Below, piece by piece: positions 20,346 through 41,657 of a DNA stretch of 64,000 bases (its first letter is position 1; every line of letters begins with the position of its first letter). The notes under the pieces were generated by a model. That model saw only the letters and a program-made list of their open reading frames with translations. It ran no database searches and was not told the DNA's origin. Source of the stretch: Mycteria americana. Taxonomy: Eukaryota > Chordata > Aves > Ciconiiformes > Ciconiidae. The translations under genes and the position numbers were made by a program. Where the stretch lies: the NCBI RefSeq assembly GCF_035582795.1, contig NC_134369.1:61628001-61692000 (forward strand), given 5' to 3'.

Positions 20346-23300
20346 GTGTCTGTGAGATGTACGGGGTACGCCGGGGCACAGCCGAAGTCGAACAGAGTTG
20401 AGCTAGGGGATACTGAGGCGATAGGAGCCAAGAGGGAAATGCCAGTGAAACGCCTTGAAGCACACAAGGGGTGTTCTTCTATGAAGGAAACACGGACGAC
20501 AGCCCAGCTGAAGTGCCTCTACACCAATGCACGCAGCATGGGCAACAAGCAGGAGGAGTTGGAAGCCATTGTACATCAGGAAAACTATGATATGGTGGCC
20601 ATCATGGAAACATGGTGGGATGACTCGCACAACTGGAGTGCGGCGATGGATGGCTATAAACTCTTCAGGAGGGATAGGCGAGGCAGGAGAGGTGGTGGGG
20701 TAGCCCTGTACGTCAGGGAGTATCCGGATAGTTTAGAGCTCGATGATGGTGATGACAGGGTGGAGTGTCTGTGGGTAAGAATCAGGGGGAAGGCCAACAA
20801 GGCAGATATTGTGGTGGGAGTCTGTTACAGACCCCCCAACCAGGATGAGGAGACAGATGAACTATTCTATAAGCAGCTGGGAGAAGCCTCATGATCTCTA
20901 GCCCTTGTTCTTGTGGGGGACTTCAACCTGCCGGATGTCTGCTGGAAATACAATACAGCAGAGAGGAAACAGCCTAGGAGGTTCCTGGAGCGTGTGGCAG
21001 ATAACTTCCTGACGCAGCTGGTGAGGGAGCCAACAAGGGAAGGTGCCCCGCTGGACCTCTTGTTCATGAACAGAGAAGGACTTGTGAGCCATGTGATGGT
21101 TGGAAGCCGTCTCGGGCAGAGCAATCACGAAATGATAGAGTTTTTGATACGTGGAGAAGCAGCAAGGGGGGTCAGCAAAACTGCCACCTTAGAGTTCCGG
21201 AGGGCAGACTTTGGCCTGTTTAGGAGACTGGTCGAGAGAGTCCCCTGGGAGGCAGCCCTAATGGGCAAAGGAGTCCAGGAAGGCTGGACATTCTTTAAGG
21301 AGGAAGTCCTAAAGGCACAAGAGCGGGCTGTCCCCAGGTGCCAAAAGACGAGCCGGCAGGGAAGAAGACCAGCCTGGCTGACTAGAGAGCTCTGGCTCGA
21401 ACTCAGGAGGAGAAAGAGGAGAGTCTACGACCTCTGGAAGAAGGGGTGGGCAACTCAGGAGGACTACAAAGGTGTAGCGAGGTTGTGCAGGGAGAAAATT
21501 AGAAGGGCCAAAGCTGAGCTAGAGCTCAATCTGGCTGCTGCTGTAAAAGACAACAAAAACCACTTCTTCAAATACATTAGCAGCAAAAGGAGAGCTAAGG
21601 AGAATCTCCAGCCCCTAGCAGATGGGGGAGGAAACACAGTGACCAAGGATGAGGAAAAGGCTGAGGTACTTAATGCCTTCTTTGCCTCAGTCTTTAATAG
21701 CAGGGCCAATTGTTCTCTGGGTACCCAGCCCCTGGAGTTGGAAGATAGGGACGGGGACCAGAATGGAGCCCCCATAATCCAGGGGGAAATGGTGAGTGAC
21801 CTGCTGCACCACTTAGACACTCACAAGTCTATGGGGCCTGATGAGATCCGAGAGTGCTGAAGGAACTGGCAGAAGTGCTCACCAAGCCCCTTTCCATCAT
21901 TTACCAGCAGTCCTGGCTAACTGGGGAGGTCCCTGCTGACTGGAGATTAGCTAATGTGACTCCCATCTTCAAGAAGGGCTGGAACTACAGGCCTGTCAGC
22001 CTGACCTCGGTGCCGGGGAAGCTGATGGAGCAGATCATCCTGCGTGCTATCACACGGCATGTAGAGAATAACCAAGGGATCAAGCCCAGCCAGCATGGGT
22101 TCAGGAAAGGCAGGTCCTGCTTGACCAACCTGATCTCCTTCTACGACAAGGTGACCTGCCTAGTAGATGAGGGAAAGGCTGTGGATGTTGTCTATCTAGA
22201 CTTCAGTAAAGCCTTTGACACGGTTTCCCACAGCATTCTCCTGGAGAAACTGGCTGCTCATGGCTTGGATGGGCGTACTCTTCGCTGGGTTAAGAACTGG
22301 CTGGATGGCCGGGCCCAAAGAGTGGTGGTGAATGGAGTTTACTCCAGTTGGCGGCCGGTCACAAGCGGTGTTCCCCAGGGCTCTGTGTTGGGACCAGTTC
22401 TGTTTAATATCTTTATCAATGATCTGGACGAAGGGATCGAGTGCACTCTCAGTAAGTTTGCAGATGACACCAAGTTGTGTGGGAGTGTTGATCTGCTTGA
22501 GAGTAGGCAGGCTCTGCAGAGGGACCTGGACAGGCTGGATCGATGGGCTGAGGTCAATTGTATGAGGTTCAACAAGGCCAAGTGCAAGGTCCTGCACTTG
22601 GGCCACAGCAACCCCATGCAACGCTACAGGCTTGGGGAAGAGTGGCTGGAAAGCTGCCAGGCAGAGAAGGACCTGGGGGTGTTGGCTGACAGCCACCTGA
22701 ATACGAGCCAGCAGTGTGCCCAGGTGGCCAAGAAAGCCAATGGCATCCTGGCTTGTATCAAAAATAGCGTGGCCAGCAGGACTAGGGAAGTGATCGTATC
22801 CCTGTACTCGGCACTGGTGAGGCCGCACCTCGAATACTGTGTTCAGTTTTGGGCCCCCCACTACAAGAGAGACATTGAGGTGCTGGAGTGTGTCCAGAGA
22901 AGGGCAACGAAGCTGGTGAAGGGTCTGGAGCAGAAGTCTTATGAGGAGGGGCTGAGGGAACTGGGGTTGTTTAGCCTGGAGAAAAGGAGGCTGAGGGGAG
23001 ACCTTATTGCTCTCTACAACTACCTGAAAGGAGGCTGTAGAGAGGTGGGGGTCGGTCTCTTCTCCCAGGTAACAAGTGATAGGACAAGAGGAAATGGCCT
23101 CAAGTTGCGCCAGGGGAGGTTTAGACTGGATATTGGGAAATTTTTCTTCACTGAAAGGGTTATCAAGCATTGGAACAGACTGCCCAGGGAAGTGGTTGAG
23201 TTGCCATCCCTGGAGGTATTTAAAGGATGTTTGGATGAGGTGCTTAGAGACATGGTGTAGTGATGGTCTTGGTAGTGTTAGGTTTACGGTTGGACTCGAT

Positions 23301-23352
23301 GATCTTAAAGGTGTTTTCCAACCTATACGATTCTGTGATTCTGTGATTCTGT
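20346..23352 (+). mobile_element. CR1 LINE, about 3 kb, 5'-truncated, ORF2 broken
   Basis: This is a non-LTR retrotransposon coding for endonuclease and reverse transcriptase. The endonuclease part shows YTNARSMGNKQEEL, ETWWDD and QSNHEMIEF (20520-21150). The RT part shows [25 protein letters not shown] and the catalytic FADDTKL (22459-22479). A TGA at 20892-20894 interrupts the endonuclease, and a small deletion near 21850 shifts the frame before the RT domain. Compared with the copy at 44.4 kb it also lacks 15 nt near 21980. The 3' end is three GATTCTGT units (23329-23352), the CR1 hallmark. ORF1 is missing, so the element is truncated; its 5' limit is uncertain by perhaps 100 bp. Confidence 0.95.
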
Positions 23353-26300
23353 CCCATCTCACACTGCGTGTTTCTGCCTATGAGCAGTGTAGAAAATCTT
23401 TTAGACTCCACTTCCTATTAAAATCAAGCTGTGAGCAAAGACATTAAAAGTACAGTTTACAGCTGTTTTGCAGAACAGAAATTGGCTTTATCCTTTACTT
23501 GATATGTACTTGTACATACGGTGCAGTATATGACTGGAAGTATGCCCAAAGTACAACTGCTGCTGCAGCCTCCTCATTCCCACAGCTTACCTCGAAAAGT
23601 GCTACGGCACCTATTATTGTTACTATATGGCTGTTAATTCTTCACAAAAACAAAAAAAGAGAAAGAAGACAGCCTTTAAATTCCTGTACTCACAGCTGTT
23701 TCCACATAACAACATCCCCTTCTTATCCTCATGAAGTCTTCTCCCTGTGATGCACGACAGAAGGGTGTGGGGGACAAAGAGATGTCCTTGGTGTCTCCAG
23801 TCTGAGTACAGAAGTGCTATATTCAGAGGCAGCCGTTCTGAATACTCCCCAAGGAACCATGTCCAAAATACTGGATATTACATGGTACAGAAACCATAAG
23901 GAGTTGTTAAGATTCTTAGTTTTCTCTTGCACATAAGGGGCAGTGTCATCTGGAGACCTGAACTGGAGGTTAGAAAACACAGCTTTGGTTCTAGAAATTT
24001 CTTTGTGTCTTGATGCACGGAGTCATTGACCTTGGAAAAAATCACTTCAGCCCTTTTTAAACCTTGCTTCCCCATTTGCAAAATGTAGGTGTAATGCTGG
24101 TTTTCTTTAATCTGCCTTTGGAACATCACAGTTGGCCAGGGAAGATGAAAGGTACTGAATTTTCTCAAAACAAAAATAGAACCAAACATCTTGCTCTAGC
24201 AGAGTATTAATAACCCAGGAAGCCATGCTGGCATTTGGAGAGGGAATTCCATTTTTAAAGACTGGCTGAACTATTGCTGTTTTACTTCCAAGTTCATTCA
24301 TGAATACTGGAGAGGAAATATTTTGCCTTACTTGAAATACAGCTCTTTAGTTACCCATAGATTTCTTTGACAGGCTGATGCTGTTCTGAAGATGAAGTAT
24401 TTTATAGTAATATCCCTGGAGCATCCACATCCCCTTCTTTTGAGGCTGTAAGAGTAAGGCATTTTGGCTGCCTCCCTTCCCTCAGCCACTTCCTCAGGTA
24501 CAAGACTGGGGTCTTGTAATTAGGATACTGAGGAGGCAAGGAAGGTGATCAGACTGTGAATCTGCAGGCTCCCTTTCCTAAAACCCCGGTTATATGTGAC
24601 CAATATGCTTTTTTTTTTTAAATAGCCTCTGTACTTTCCTCCTCTTAGCTCAGTTTCATCAGTAATTGCATCATCTGAAGAAAGTGGGATGTGGAGTCGA
24701 ACCGAAGGCTGACACACATCATCCCACCCACCCGATGAGCCGCAGTCTGGCTGCTGGACCGATTTCTCAGTGTGCTCTGCAGGCTGTAACACAGCAAAGT
24801 ATTTGAATAAAGCAGCTTCGGTATCCCCACACGTACACGCACACACCAAAGGCACTGCCATTTCCGATGTGCGATGTGATCTAATCCTGTCAGGTGAAGG
24901 ACAAAGTTTACTCTGGAGACTTCTCTTACATATGTTCTGCCCCACTTTAATTTTACTTTAATGTTTTGCCGAACTTTGGGAGCCTATTTAACGAAAGCCA
25001 CCTGCTTTCTGACATGTGGAATTCTTACTTGCCTGGATATGTGCATGGCTTCTGGGTATGAATACTGCTTATTTTAGTTGCTACTTCCAGTGGATTTTAT
25101 GCCAACTGAACATCCAGGAATGCATTAGCATCACTTGAGGAATACAATACATCACTCAGCCACTTGTTTGCAGTTTCAGCCTTTTCTGTTAAATATTATG
25201 GTTACACAGCTGTTTAGACAGGCAGAGCGGATAGCGTAAGAGCTGAATGGGGGCTTAGTAAACAGGGTGAGGACTAAGCTGAGTTCTTGCAATAAGCTGC
25301 TTCTCTGACTGGTTAGCCAGTTTTTGCAAACCTTTCAAAGCCCCTTTACCTCAGGAGCGTACAGAGTGACCATGCAGTAAGCTCGATACATATGCTTGGT
25401 AGAGACCGAAAAGCTCCAGGTGAAGCGTTTGGGCTCAGCTTAGACTCACACTGGAACACAGCAGCCCAAATTTGAAGCTCTTCAGTTTAAAATTACAGAG
25501 CTCTCTCACTTTGGCTGGGGTCTGTGGGATCCAGCAGCGTTCAGGGAACAAGACGGTACGGATGCGCCCTGTTTCTATCTGGAGGTATCAATATTCCATG
25601 GGTCCCAAAATTCACCTCTTCAGCCAGGCAAAAGTGGCATGAGGATACAGAACAGATCTACTATCTCCTTTTTCAGAAAAAGAAAGCCTGGAAATCATTT
25701 TTGGCCAAACCATGCATGGGAATCACAGGTGTTTATAGGGTTTGTCTTGCTTTCTTATTGCTCGCTGGAAAGCAGACTGGAGGAAAAGCACAGGAGACTA
25801 ATGGAGAACTGAGTAGGAAGAAAACTCTTAATTCTCATGACTCCATTCAATTAATGTTACAATCTGCTGCTCTGGATCCAATTTCAGACTGAAATGGTGC
25901 ACCTGGTCACTAGTGTGCACTAGGACATGCTGACAGTGTTAAGAGTCTAAGTCAGCACCTGCAAAGAATGTCTTCACTGAGCTAGCATGACCTCCCTTAG
26001 GGATTTGTCTTGTCCAATAGCCTCAACATTTGGCTTAGCCTCCCTTAGGGATTTGTCTTGTCCAATAGCCTCAACATTTGGCTTAGCTTCCCGGAGCATT
26101 TTCGTAACATCCTAGCCCTGGAGTTGCTGAAATCCTGCTTGGTCATACTGTCAGGTAACGTATCTCGTGCTCTCCTCTCAAGCAGAACAAAAGGGGCTGA
26201 CGGGGCTCCACAGCGGGTGGTTACAAGGACTGGCCCCACTGCATTTGAACCTGGTCCCTTTTCACTTTGCATAGCAGTGCTTCAGGAATGGAGCCTGGCA

Positions 26301-27282
26301 TCTTTAGCTGGAGAGCTGGAAATAATAGTTCCTCTGTCAGCTGGGAGCTCTTGGGAATGAAGATGCTGTATGCATACATATTTGCACAACTTACAGTAGA
26401 AAAATAAAAAAAGCCTCTCCTTCTCTCAGGGCACTGTCAAATGCCAGGTACCTTTTATGACCACACGGACAGAACACCATGGGACCAAGAGGTGTATTTC
26501 TAATTCCTTAATGCTTCATTTTCAGATCTGCCTCAACATATAGAAGCTCTGACCAAAACCAATATCTACATTTTAGAAAATGACTAAAGTCAAGTGTATT
26601 GTTCCAAATTGCTAAAACATAGCAAATGCATTTAAATTATTAACTCCAGATGGGATTAGCATGGCAAACTCTCTAGCTCATCCACTGAAGAACCTGAAGA
26701 AAATGAGCAACAGTCAGCACACTGCCTTTATAGTCTCACCCTCAAATGCCTCAGTAACAACCTGGGAGAGAAGGCAACGAGAATATCCCAGTCATGCACA
26801 CACCACCACATCATCCCCTGCATTACCCTTAATTAAAAAAAAAGAAAAGAAGTATTTCCATATCTAGTCGAATCTGTGCTCCCGTTTCCCTAGAAAAACC
26901 CCAGGAAGTCTGAAGGAGGGGGTGGCTCTTCCCAGAAGCCTTGCCTTTCCAACCCCATCAACCAGTGCTTCTTTTAAGATCCTAAGAGACAGCAATAATT
27001 GGGACAGTGAGATGGACTTTGTCATCCTTAATCATCTAAACTTTTCAAGGCCCTTAGTTGTAGTTGCCTGGGTGTATAGATTCAGCACCGATCTGCCACA
27101 GGATTTCATGAAGTAAGCAGGACCCAGCTCTATCCATAACAATGATTTTGAAGCTTTAATTCTACTACCCAACTTCAACCACTGCACAAAGGAACCTCAG
27201 GATAACTTCAGAAGTTTCACGGTACATTAATGACAGGACAAAAATATTGTGGATATTGTTATTGTTATTATGGCCATACCTA
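23353..27282. other. Intergenic, mostly unrecognised
   Basis: Apart from the 48-bp tandem duplication at 25991-26086, no repeat or gene was identified. A minus-strand frame at 24520-24945 contains an acceptor-like TGTGTTACAG followed by about 60 acidic, serine-containing codons, but I have no second line of evidence that it is an exon. Confidence 0.4.
25991..26086. repeat. Perfect 48-bp tandem duplication
   Basis: Two identical 48-bp units abut at 25991-26038 and 26039-26086. Each starts CCTCCCTTAGGG and ends TTTGGCTTAG. No third unit is present. Perfect identity suggests a recent event or an assembly artefact. Confidence 0.95.
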
Positions 27283-27317
27283 CTTCAGGGCACATGAAGG
27301 TTTTTTTCCTTAATTTT

Positions 27318-27827
27318 TCACCAGTGCATTCTAGAATCAGAAGCGTTTGCTCTTTGCTCACACACGTCACCGTCCCGCTCTGGTAGCAGAGCAGCTGTAA
27401 CAGAGTTCTCCAGAAATCCCACAGATCCTGAAGTCTCGATCTCCATGGGTGAAGGGCATTCAGGCATCCAGGGCCATTCGGACTCTGCAGTAGTTCTAGA
27501 TTTCTGAGGCAGTTCATACAATTCCACTGATTTTGACGGAAAAGCAGCTGTCTCCTTACCAATTATTTCCATTGGTGTTTGAAAATCATTTTCTGGTTCC
27601 ATAAAAATATCACTGTGGGACTCTGTAACTGGCAGGACTGAGCTTCCAGGTGGAAGAACAAGTTGTGGATCTTCTAAATGGAAAACATCTCCCAAATCTA
27701 CTGCCTCGGGCATGCTGTGCATCAGTAGAGGTTTAATTGCTTTCTGATGTTTACTGCTAGTGAAATTCATACTGCGGTCTGTGCGAGGTGATCCATCTTC
27801 TGAGCAACCACAACGAACACCTAAAAA
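27318..27827 (-). pseudogene. Diverged, frameshifted paralogue of the 12.7-kb exon (paralogue 2)
   Basis: The minus strand shows the same TATTTTAG acceptor and TTTTTAG start as the exon at 12731-13270. About 169 open codons follow and end at TGA (27318-27320). Shared with paralogue 1 are an acidic start (CSEDGS against DSEDAS), the SRTT...W..P block in the middle, and the end: shortly before the stop, the next frame reads TGEKLRKKTF, which matches the basic tail ASEKLRRKKF of the other copy. So the tail has been lost through a small indel. The rest is too diverged to align by eye. The frame is otherwise open over 500 nt, so it may still be translated with an altered C-terminus; pseudogene is the more cautious call. 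No upstream exons for this copy were found. Confidence 0.5.
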
Positions 27828-30800
27828 CTAAAATAAAATTACTCCCAATGAGCAGGGTGAGTTCTGTGCTGCCAGGTCCATTTCCCACCGAAGGAATCAC
27901 CGAGATATCCAGGTGGGAGGTTTCCCACAGACTTCCAGCGCACAAAACTGGCCGCCACAGGCGCCAGCAAAAGCAAAGCAAGAATGCTGGGGAGCGCTTT
28001 AGCAAGTAGAGCACAACCCTCGGTGGCACTTTGCAGGAGAGACTATCACCGTTATCATTTCAGAAATCACTCTACACACCTTTTTACGTAACTTCTACTT
28101 TGCAACAGAAGCCTTATAAATACAACAGCTTTTTAAATACTGCTTCAGGAAAAACTAGTGGAACAGTACTTGAAAAGGCCTCTCCTTAAAAAAAAAAGGG
28201 GGGTTTTTTGATTTATAAACAATTACGGACTATGTTTTTTTCTAATACAGAAAGGCAACTCAACATCATTTACAACCAGTCATAAATAGGTAAGAAAAAA
28301 ATGACATAGTGAAATACACTTGGAAACCATACTTGTGTATTTTAAAGCACTAATAATGAAATGCTTGGCTAACGGTTCAACTCAGGAGAACCCCGTGCAG
28401 TGTAAAGCCGAACACTCTCTGCCCCGCACCCTCCTCTTCGTCATCACCCCATCGAAACAGCACCTTGGTATGAAAGAATGCGTGTCTCTGTCTCCTCTTC
28501 ACACAGCTGCTGCTAAGGATACTGAACGCTCCTCTGATACAATTACATCTGCTCCTCCTTGGACCAGCCATTCTTTGGATGGAGTTTTATTCACCAGTTC
28601 TTTTTTTAGCCTTAATTTTTAAAAAATACAATGTTTTATACAATTTCCTAGAACAATTGTCTGAAATCACTTTTCACTGTCCAGTATGACTTACTCAAGA
28701 TGTTTCCTACGTGAGGTTTGCTTTGTTGAAAATAAAGAACGTTTAACAAAGATCACTACATAATGAAGCATCAGAAACACACGAACAGATCTGAAATGCA
28801 AGGTCACTTTCTTTAGGGTGCCCTCACTATAAAGCAAATCCTGATAAAAGTTCAATTTACGCACAGGCAGAAGACCATCTAAAATTATCTACTTGCCAAA
28901 GCTTCTACTGTCAAATTAAGACCTCCAAATACAAATTAAGAACAGCAATAAATGAACATTTCATAGTTAGCTGTAAATGAATGCAAAATACCTGGAAAAA
29001 ACTCATCGGCAAGACATGTCATTGCCCATGAATGCTATACTAACAGTGTTTATGCATGTGGGCTATCAGTAGCACATTCTAGATGTTTTTATTTCAAAAC
29101 CGAACACAGTTCCCCCCTCATTCAACACACAGAATTTACCCATGTCTTTTTTCTGCTCCTTCCTCGTTACATTTGGAAATCCATCAAGTTCAATGGATTG
29201 TTGCAATTCCTAGGACAATTAAAGCTACGTTTCTTTGCTGCTGCCATCCAAAATCCAGACTGTACAGCACGCCATGGTGGGAGCCTTTCGCTAGAGCAAC
29301 AGGGGCACTAGCACTTCAGCGCCTAAGGTTCCAGAAGCCAAAACACTTACAGAGTAGTTTCCTTTCAGAGAGAGCAGCAGATCCAGTACTTCTGAATTCA
29401 GGATCCCAATGCCTTAACCCTGGCGTGATTTCAAAAAGCCTATTATCAATAGGAAAATGTCCTGATGAACTTTAATGATTCCTCTAACTGTCAGCAGTGT
29501 AAGCTCTGAACCAGGAGGCAAGAGAGAGAGGGTAACACCAAGCTGTGCCAGGCTTATTGTAGTCACAGATTCAGAGTGGTTAGCCCCACTGTCCTCCAGC
29601 TCAAATAAGGAGAAATGTATTTTAATACTGGTACCCAACCCTCTGCTGAACTTTGTTGAGCATTTCTGCTCAGAAGAAATGAACTTGTAACCCCCAAGTC
29701 CTGTACCATGAGCCTCATCGTAGGGTCAAAGAGCCCTGAAAAAAAATGAAGTTCTTATTAGGACACCCAGCCTTTCCTAAGCTCCACCGTGGTGCTCTGC
29801 AACATTTTTATCTACTGTTAAAACAACAACAAAACATGAGAAACACAGACTGTGACCTGCTACAACAGGTAGCTGAGCAAGAGAACCTTTGGTAACGGTG
29901 TCCTTACTTCCTAAAATGTATTTCAGCAAACAGCTGGCAAACGAGAGGGGAGCTCCGCACGCTGTGCCGAAGCAAAACCCACTCTCGTGGTGTCCTTCGT
30001 GCAAGAGCCAAGGTCTGACTAAGCATAATGCAGGAAACGACTCGAAACAGCAATATGTTCTCAGGGCAAGAAATTCTGGAGATAACCTACAAGTTTTGCC
30101 TGAATTCTTGCCTGAAAACCAACAGATAAATTGGTTTTCAAGGGAGGTAAAGACTTGAGGCAAGGACTTGAGCCATCACTTCACTGACCAACTGGAAAAG
30201 TCTGCCTTTAGCGCCTTTTGTCACTGTAAATTTTAGATCTCAATGTACTAATTGGAAGATATTTTTATGATGTTTTACACATCATAAAGGTCTTGCAAAA
30301 TAGATTTTAGTCACAAGACATACATATCTTAAAATCTACCTGCTTTTAAGTCCTTACATTTGGTACAATACTACGAAGAATTTTTGCCAGTGAGGCCTTG
30401 CAGAAATTACCTAAAGCAGACTGAAATCTGTCAGCCAGATAGGTTTCAACATTTGAGCATCACCAAGATGGAAGGGTTTACCATCTGATCACCGTTTCTG
30501 TCATCCACGCACCAAACTGGAAGTCAGAACTGACGTACACACATTTCTAACTGCAACTCCTCACAAGCCAGACTGCATCTGTTCTGATGTCATAGTCATT
30601 ACTACAGCAACAGTACACTCATTGCTATGGCACAAGGCGGCAGTGGAATGCATGAAGGCCATCCCATCCCAGCCATGCTGCCTCCAGCAGCACCAGCACC
30701 TCTCGAGGAGGAACAGTGACTCTGAAGGCATCTGGGGCAGGGAGGGAGGAGATGCACTTCCCCCACCCCAGCCCCAGACAATTGGAGATGTGGGGGAACC

Positions 30801-31529
30801 ACATCTCCCTCCCTGCCCCAGACAATCATTTCTGGTTTGGCATTGCCTACCCGCACCTTGCTTCGCTGCCATTACCAAGGCAAGCACCGATCTCTTCGCA
30901 GTCTTTTTGAGTGGACCTGGAATTTGAAGCGACTTTGGACATTTTATGTCATGGCACAGAATGACAGGCACATAAGACAAATGCCTCACATGCAGTAACT
31001 GATGACTTCAAGCTATTTTGTGGGTGCCACGAGGTAATTCCTCTAGTCACCAAGAGCTGGAACAAGCTTTGTACAAACTCTGGACACGTGACAGGGCAAG
31101 TAAAGCGCTGGGAACTGTGGGGAGCGAGTATTTTTGGAATGCACATTTCCCTTCATAAACCTAGATTCTGAACCACATAAGGGAAGCGGCACCTACTTCC
31201 TCCCTCAGTTACTACTGTATCTCCCTATTGGAGTAACACCATTCAGTGCGTGCGTGCTCTGAAGAACACAGAGAAGTTTCAGTGGAGCTGTTGGGTTGTA
31301 AAAAAAACAGAAGCCTTTGGCAAGTGTGTAGAGAGTACTGAAGCATTTTTCTTTTCATACCCAATCCTTCAGTTTCATTTTGGAGAAAGGATTCAGACTG
31401 ATTTGCAAGAATGTGAGTGCATCAGCCTAGTGAACTGACAGGCAAAAACATCAGTTTGAAGTAACAGCCAAAAGGCCACCGAGCTCATCAGCTGGCAAAG
31501 GTACATTAGCCTATCCACTGCTCCACCCT
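27828..31529. other. Intergenic, nothing recognised
   Basis: No known gene or large repeat was found. Open frames at 29777-30163 and 30561-30989 on the minus strand show no domain. A small hairpin-forming segment is listed separately at 30784-30808. Confidence 0.4.
30784..30808. repeat. 10-bp perfect inverted repeat inside a larger imperfect one
   Basis: GGAGATGTGG (30784-30793) and CCACATCTCC (30799-30808) are exact reverse complements with a 5-nt loop. The outer CTGGGGCAGGGAGGG (from 30732) also pairs with CCCTCCCTGCCCCAG (to 30821), so two alternative hairpins share the 3' arm. Confidence 0.8.
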
Positions 31530-32071
31530 ACTGTAGTCTAACAGGAGCCGGTGGAAGGCCAGGGCTTATGTGAAGTTGATAAGGGGGATTCAGGCTGGGA
31601 CACGGAACGTCTAAACAAGAATTACTGTCCCTGGGAGAGCAGCACATCCTGGAGAAATATGTAAGCTGATTAAAATGTTTTGGGAACCATCTGAAACAAC
31701 TAGAAGTGTGATAAGAAGCACTCTCACGCAAACTATCCTCATTGTAACACTCAGTCACACCCCTCAAGCTGGAAACCCTGGCCCAAGCAGACCCCTCACC
31801 TCTGAGCATACGCAGAATATTGAAGTAGCACTGTAGCTTTAAGTTGAAATAAGAGAAATGTAGACAATAGAAAACTGCTTTGTGTAATTACTTATGCCTA
31901 TGCATAACTAGACTGTATAAATACTGTACGAGTGTGACTGAACTTTGTGCTAGCTTTGTGGAGCTACTACCTAGCACCCAGCTCTGCGCAGACATGAGAG
32001 AAAATACCTCTGCCCTGTGTGTATATTGGCGTCTCACACACTGGGTAAACGACCTCACACTTGTGGGATAA
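31530..32071 (+). mobile_element. Probable degraded avian ERV LTR
   Basis: The 3' half resembles an avian ERVL-type LTR that I recall: a TATA box (TATAAAT, 31916-31922), a GTGCTAGCTTTG stretch, a GAGAAAATACCTC stretch, and an end at about 32071 in GGGATAACA. The 5' limit is a guess; no clear target-site duplication was found. No internal viral sequence lies beside it. Confidence 0.45.
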
Positions 32072-33003
32072 CACTATGAGCAAAGCAGAAACTGGACTCC
32101 CCCCAGCCCCAGGCAAGCACTGCTTGGACAGACACACCGTGTCCTCCGCAAGGCACAACAACTTGCAACAAGCAATTTGCTTGCAGGAAGCGGACTGGTT
32201 TAGGTGCCTGAAAGATACTCAACAGCCAAACCCAGTTGTCCTTTCACCTTGTTAGAAGGGAGCCAACACACTTCTGTCACCTGTGACTTATTTTACACCA
32301 GGAAACAGAGCTCAAGTACTGGTTATGAAACAGGTTAAGAACAGACAGAAATAGGAAACAAAATCAAGACTTGTCAGAGAACAGGGGCAAGATGCTCAGA
32401 ACTTGCCCTTACCCGCCATGAGCTCTAGCTGGAGCTTGTTGTAAATACGTTATCTGCCCAAAGCCAATGAAGGACATCTGACCAGCAGTGCATGCTTGGC
32501 AGGCAGGGCAAGCTTGTGGGAGCTGCCTAGCAACAACTCCCACTTCCTTTTACTACTCTCCCTTCAGGGAGGAGGCCAAGAAATACAGCACATAGCACAG
32601 CCTAATCGGTTCTTGAAAGCACGTATGATGTAGTGCTGACAACCTGGCTTCACAGGTAAAACTCATCACCTCAGTACAGAATGATGAATGGGGCTTGCAG
32701 CTTTAGGAGCCTTAGCTCCATCTGCAAAGTCTTCAAAAAAGTGCTGGAGTACCAACACCAGTGAAACCCGATTGGTTTTTCAGATCAGAATTGTCTTGAG
32801 ACCTTTCGTGAACTACCCGACTTTTCTGCTTTTATACAGTACTCATTTGCAGTGGCATTGCAGAGCATGCAGCCTTCATGAGAGATTTGACAAGACAGCA
32901 GCTTGTAGTCAAAACTCAAAGAAGCAACTGATGGCAAGAAAAATAGCAGGCTTTGCTCCCTGCGTTAACAGACAAGTCAGCAACACAGCTCATTCTTAAC
33001 ACT
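32072..33003. other. Intergenic, downstream of HSP90AA1
   Basis: Nothing recognised. The cleavage site of HSP90AA1 is expected near 32985-32995. Confidence 0.4.
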
Positions 33004-33627
33004 TTTATTCTTACAGTTCTAGGTTTGAACTGCACATGCAGAGTTGCATAAGTCACAATAGAGATTTACAGTGGATTCTATTCTATGGTAGAGTGCAATC
33101 CAGAATCCTTGAACAGTATAAAAAACAACTTTAAACATCAAGACCTTGTTAGGAGCAAAAGGGTTAAAGCTTCCCCAAGTATTTCAGCTCTCCTAGATAC
33201 CTAGTTACTAGGTACTGTATGTTAGACATTTAGAGTTGAAGAGCTGTATAACACTAAACGAATTTGAACATCCCGATGTCATACCGTCTTTTGTTAGTTC
33301 TTTCCACATTTCTGGCAATTAAGAATAAGTCAAAAACCCTGCCACCTGCAACCAGCTAATACAGACAAAAATAACTACTCCTTACTTGCCTGTTTAGGGT
33401 TGTACAGTGTTAAAGAAAATATTCCCTCAATGGCATTTGTATCTCACATCAGCTGAAAAAGCAATGTAACAAAAATAAAGGTATAACATCTTTGAAAATA
33501 AATATAAAGAGGGAATGCAGACAAAGTGTCAAAGATTTTTTTTTTTTGGCAGGTAACATTCATAATATACAAAATATAACTTATTCGTATTAGCCAAGGA
33601 AACATTCATGAGTTTCTGTAAACTGTT
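33004..33627 (-). other. HSP90AA1: HSP90AA1 3' UTR with poly(A) signal
   Basis: About 620 nt of AT-rich non-coding sequence follow the TAA on the minus strand. A canonical AATAAA (minus strand, 33004-33009) marks the end. Confidence 0.8.

Positions 33628-41657
<8,030 letters not shown>

Noticed and set aside
22196-23362. 388-codon minus-strand open frame
   Set aside because: Antisense of the CR1 reverse transcriptase; the same antisense frame appears at 44643-45617. It follows from codon bias of the sense frame.
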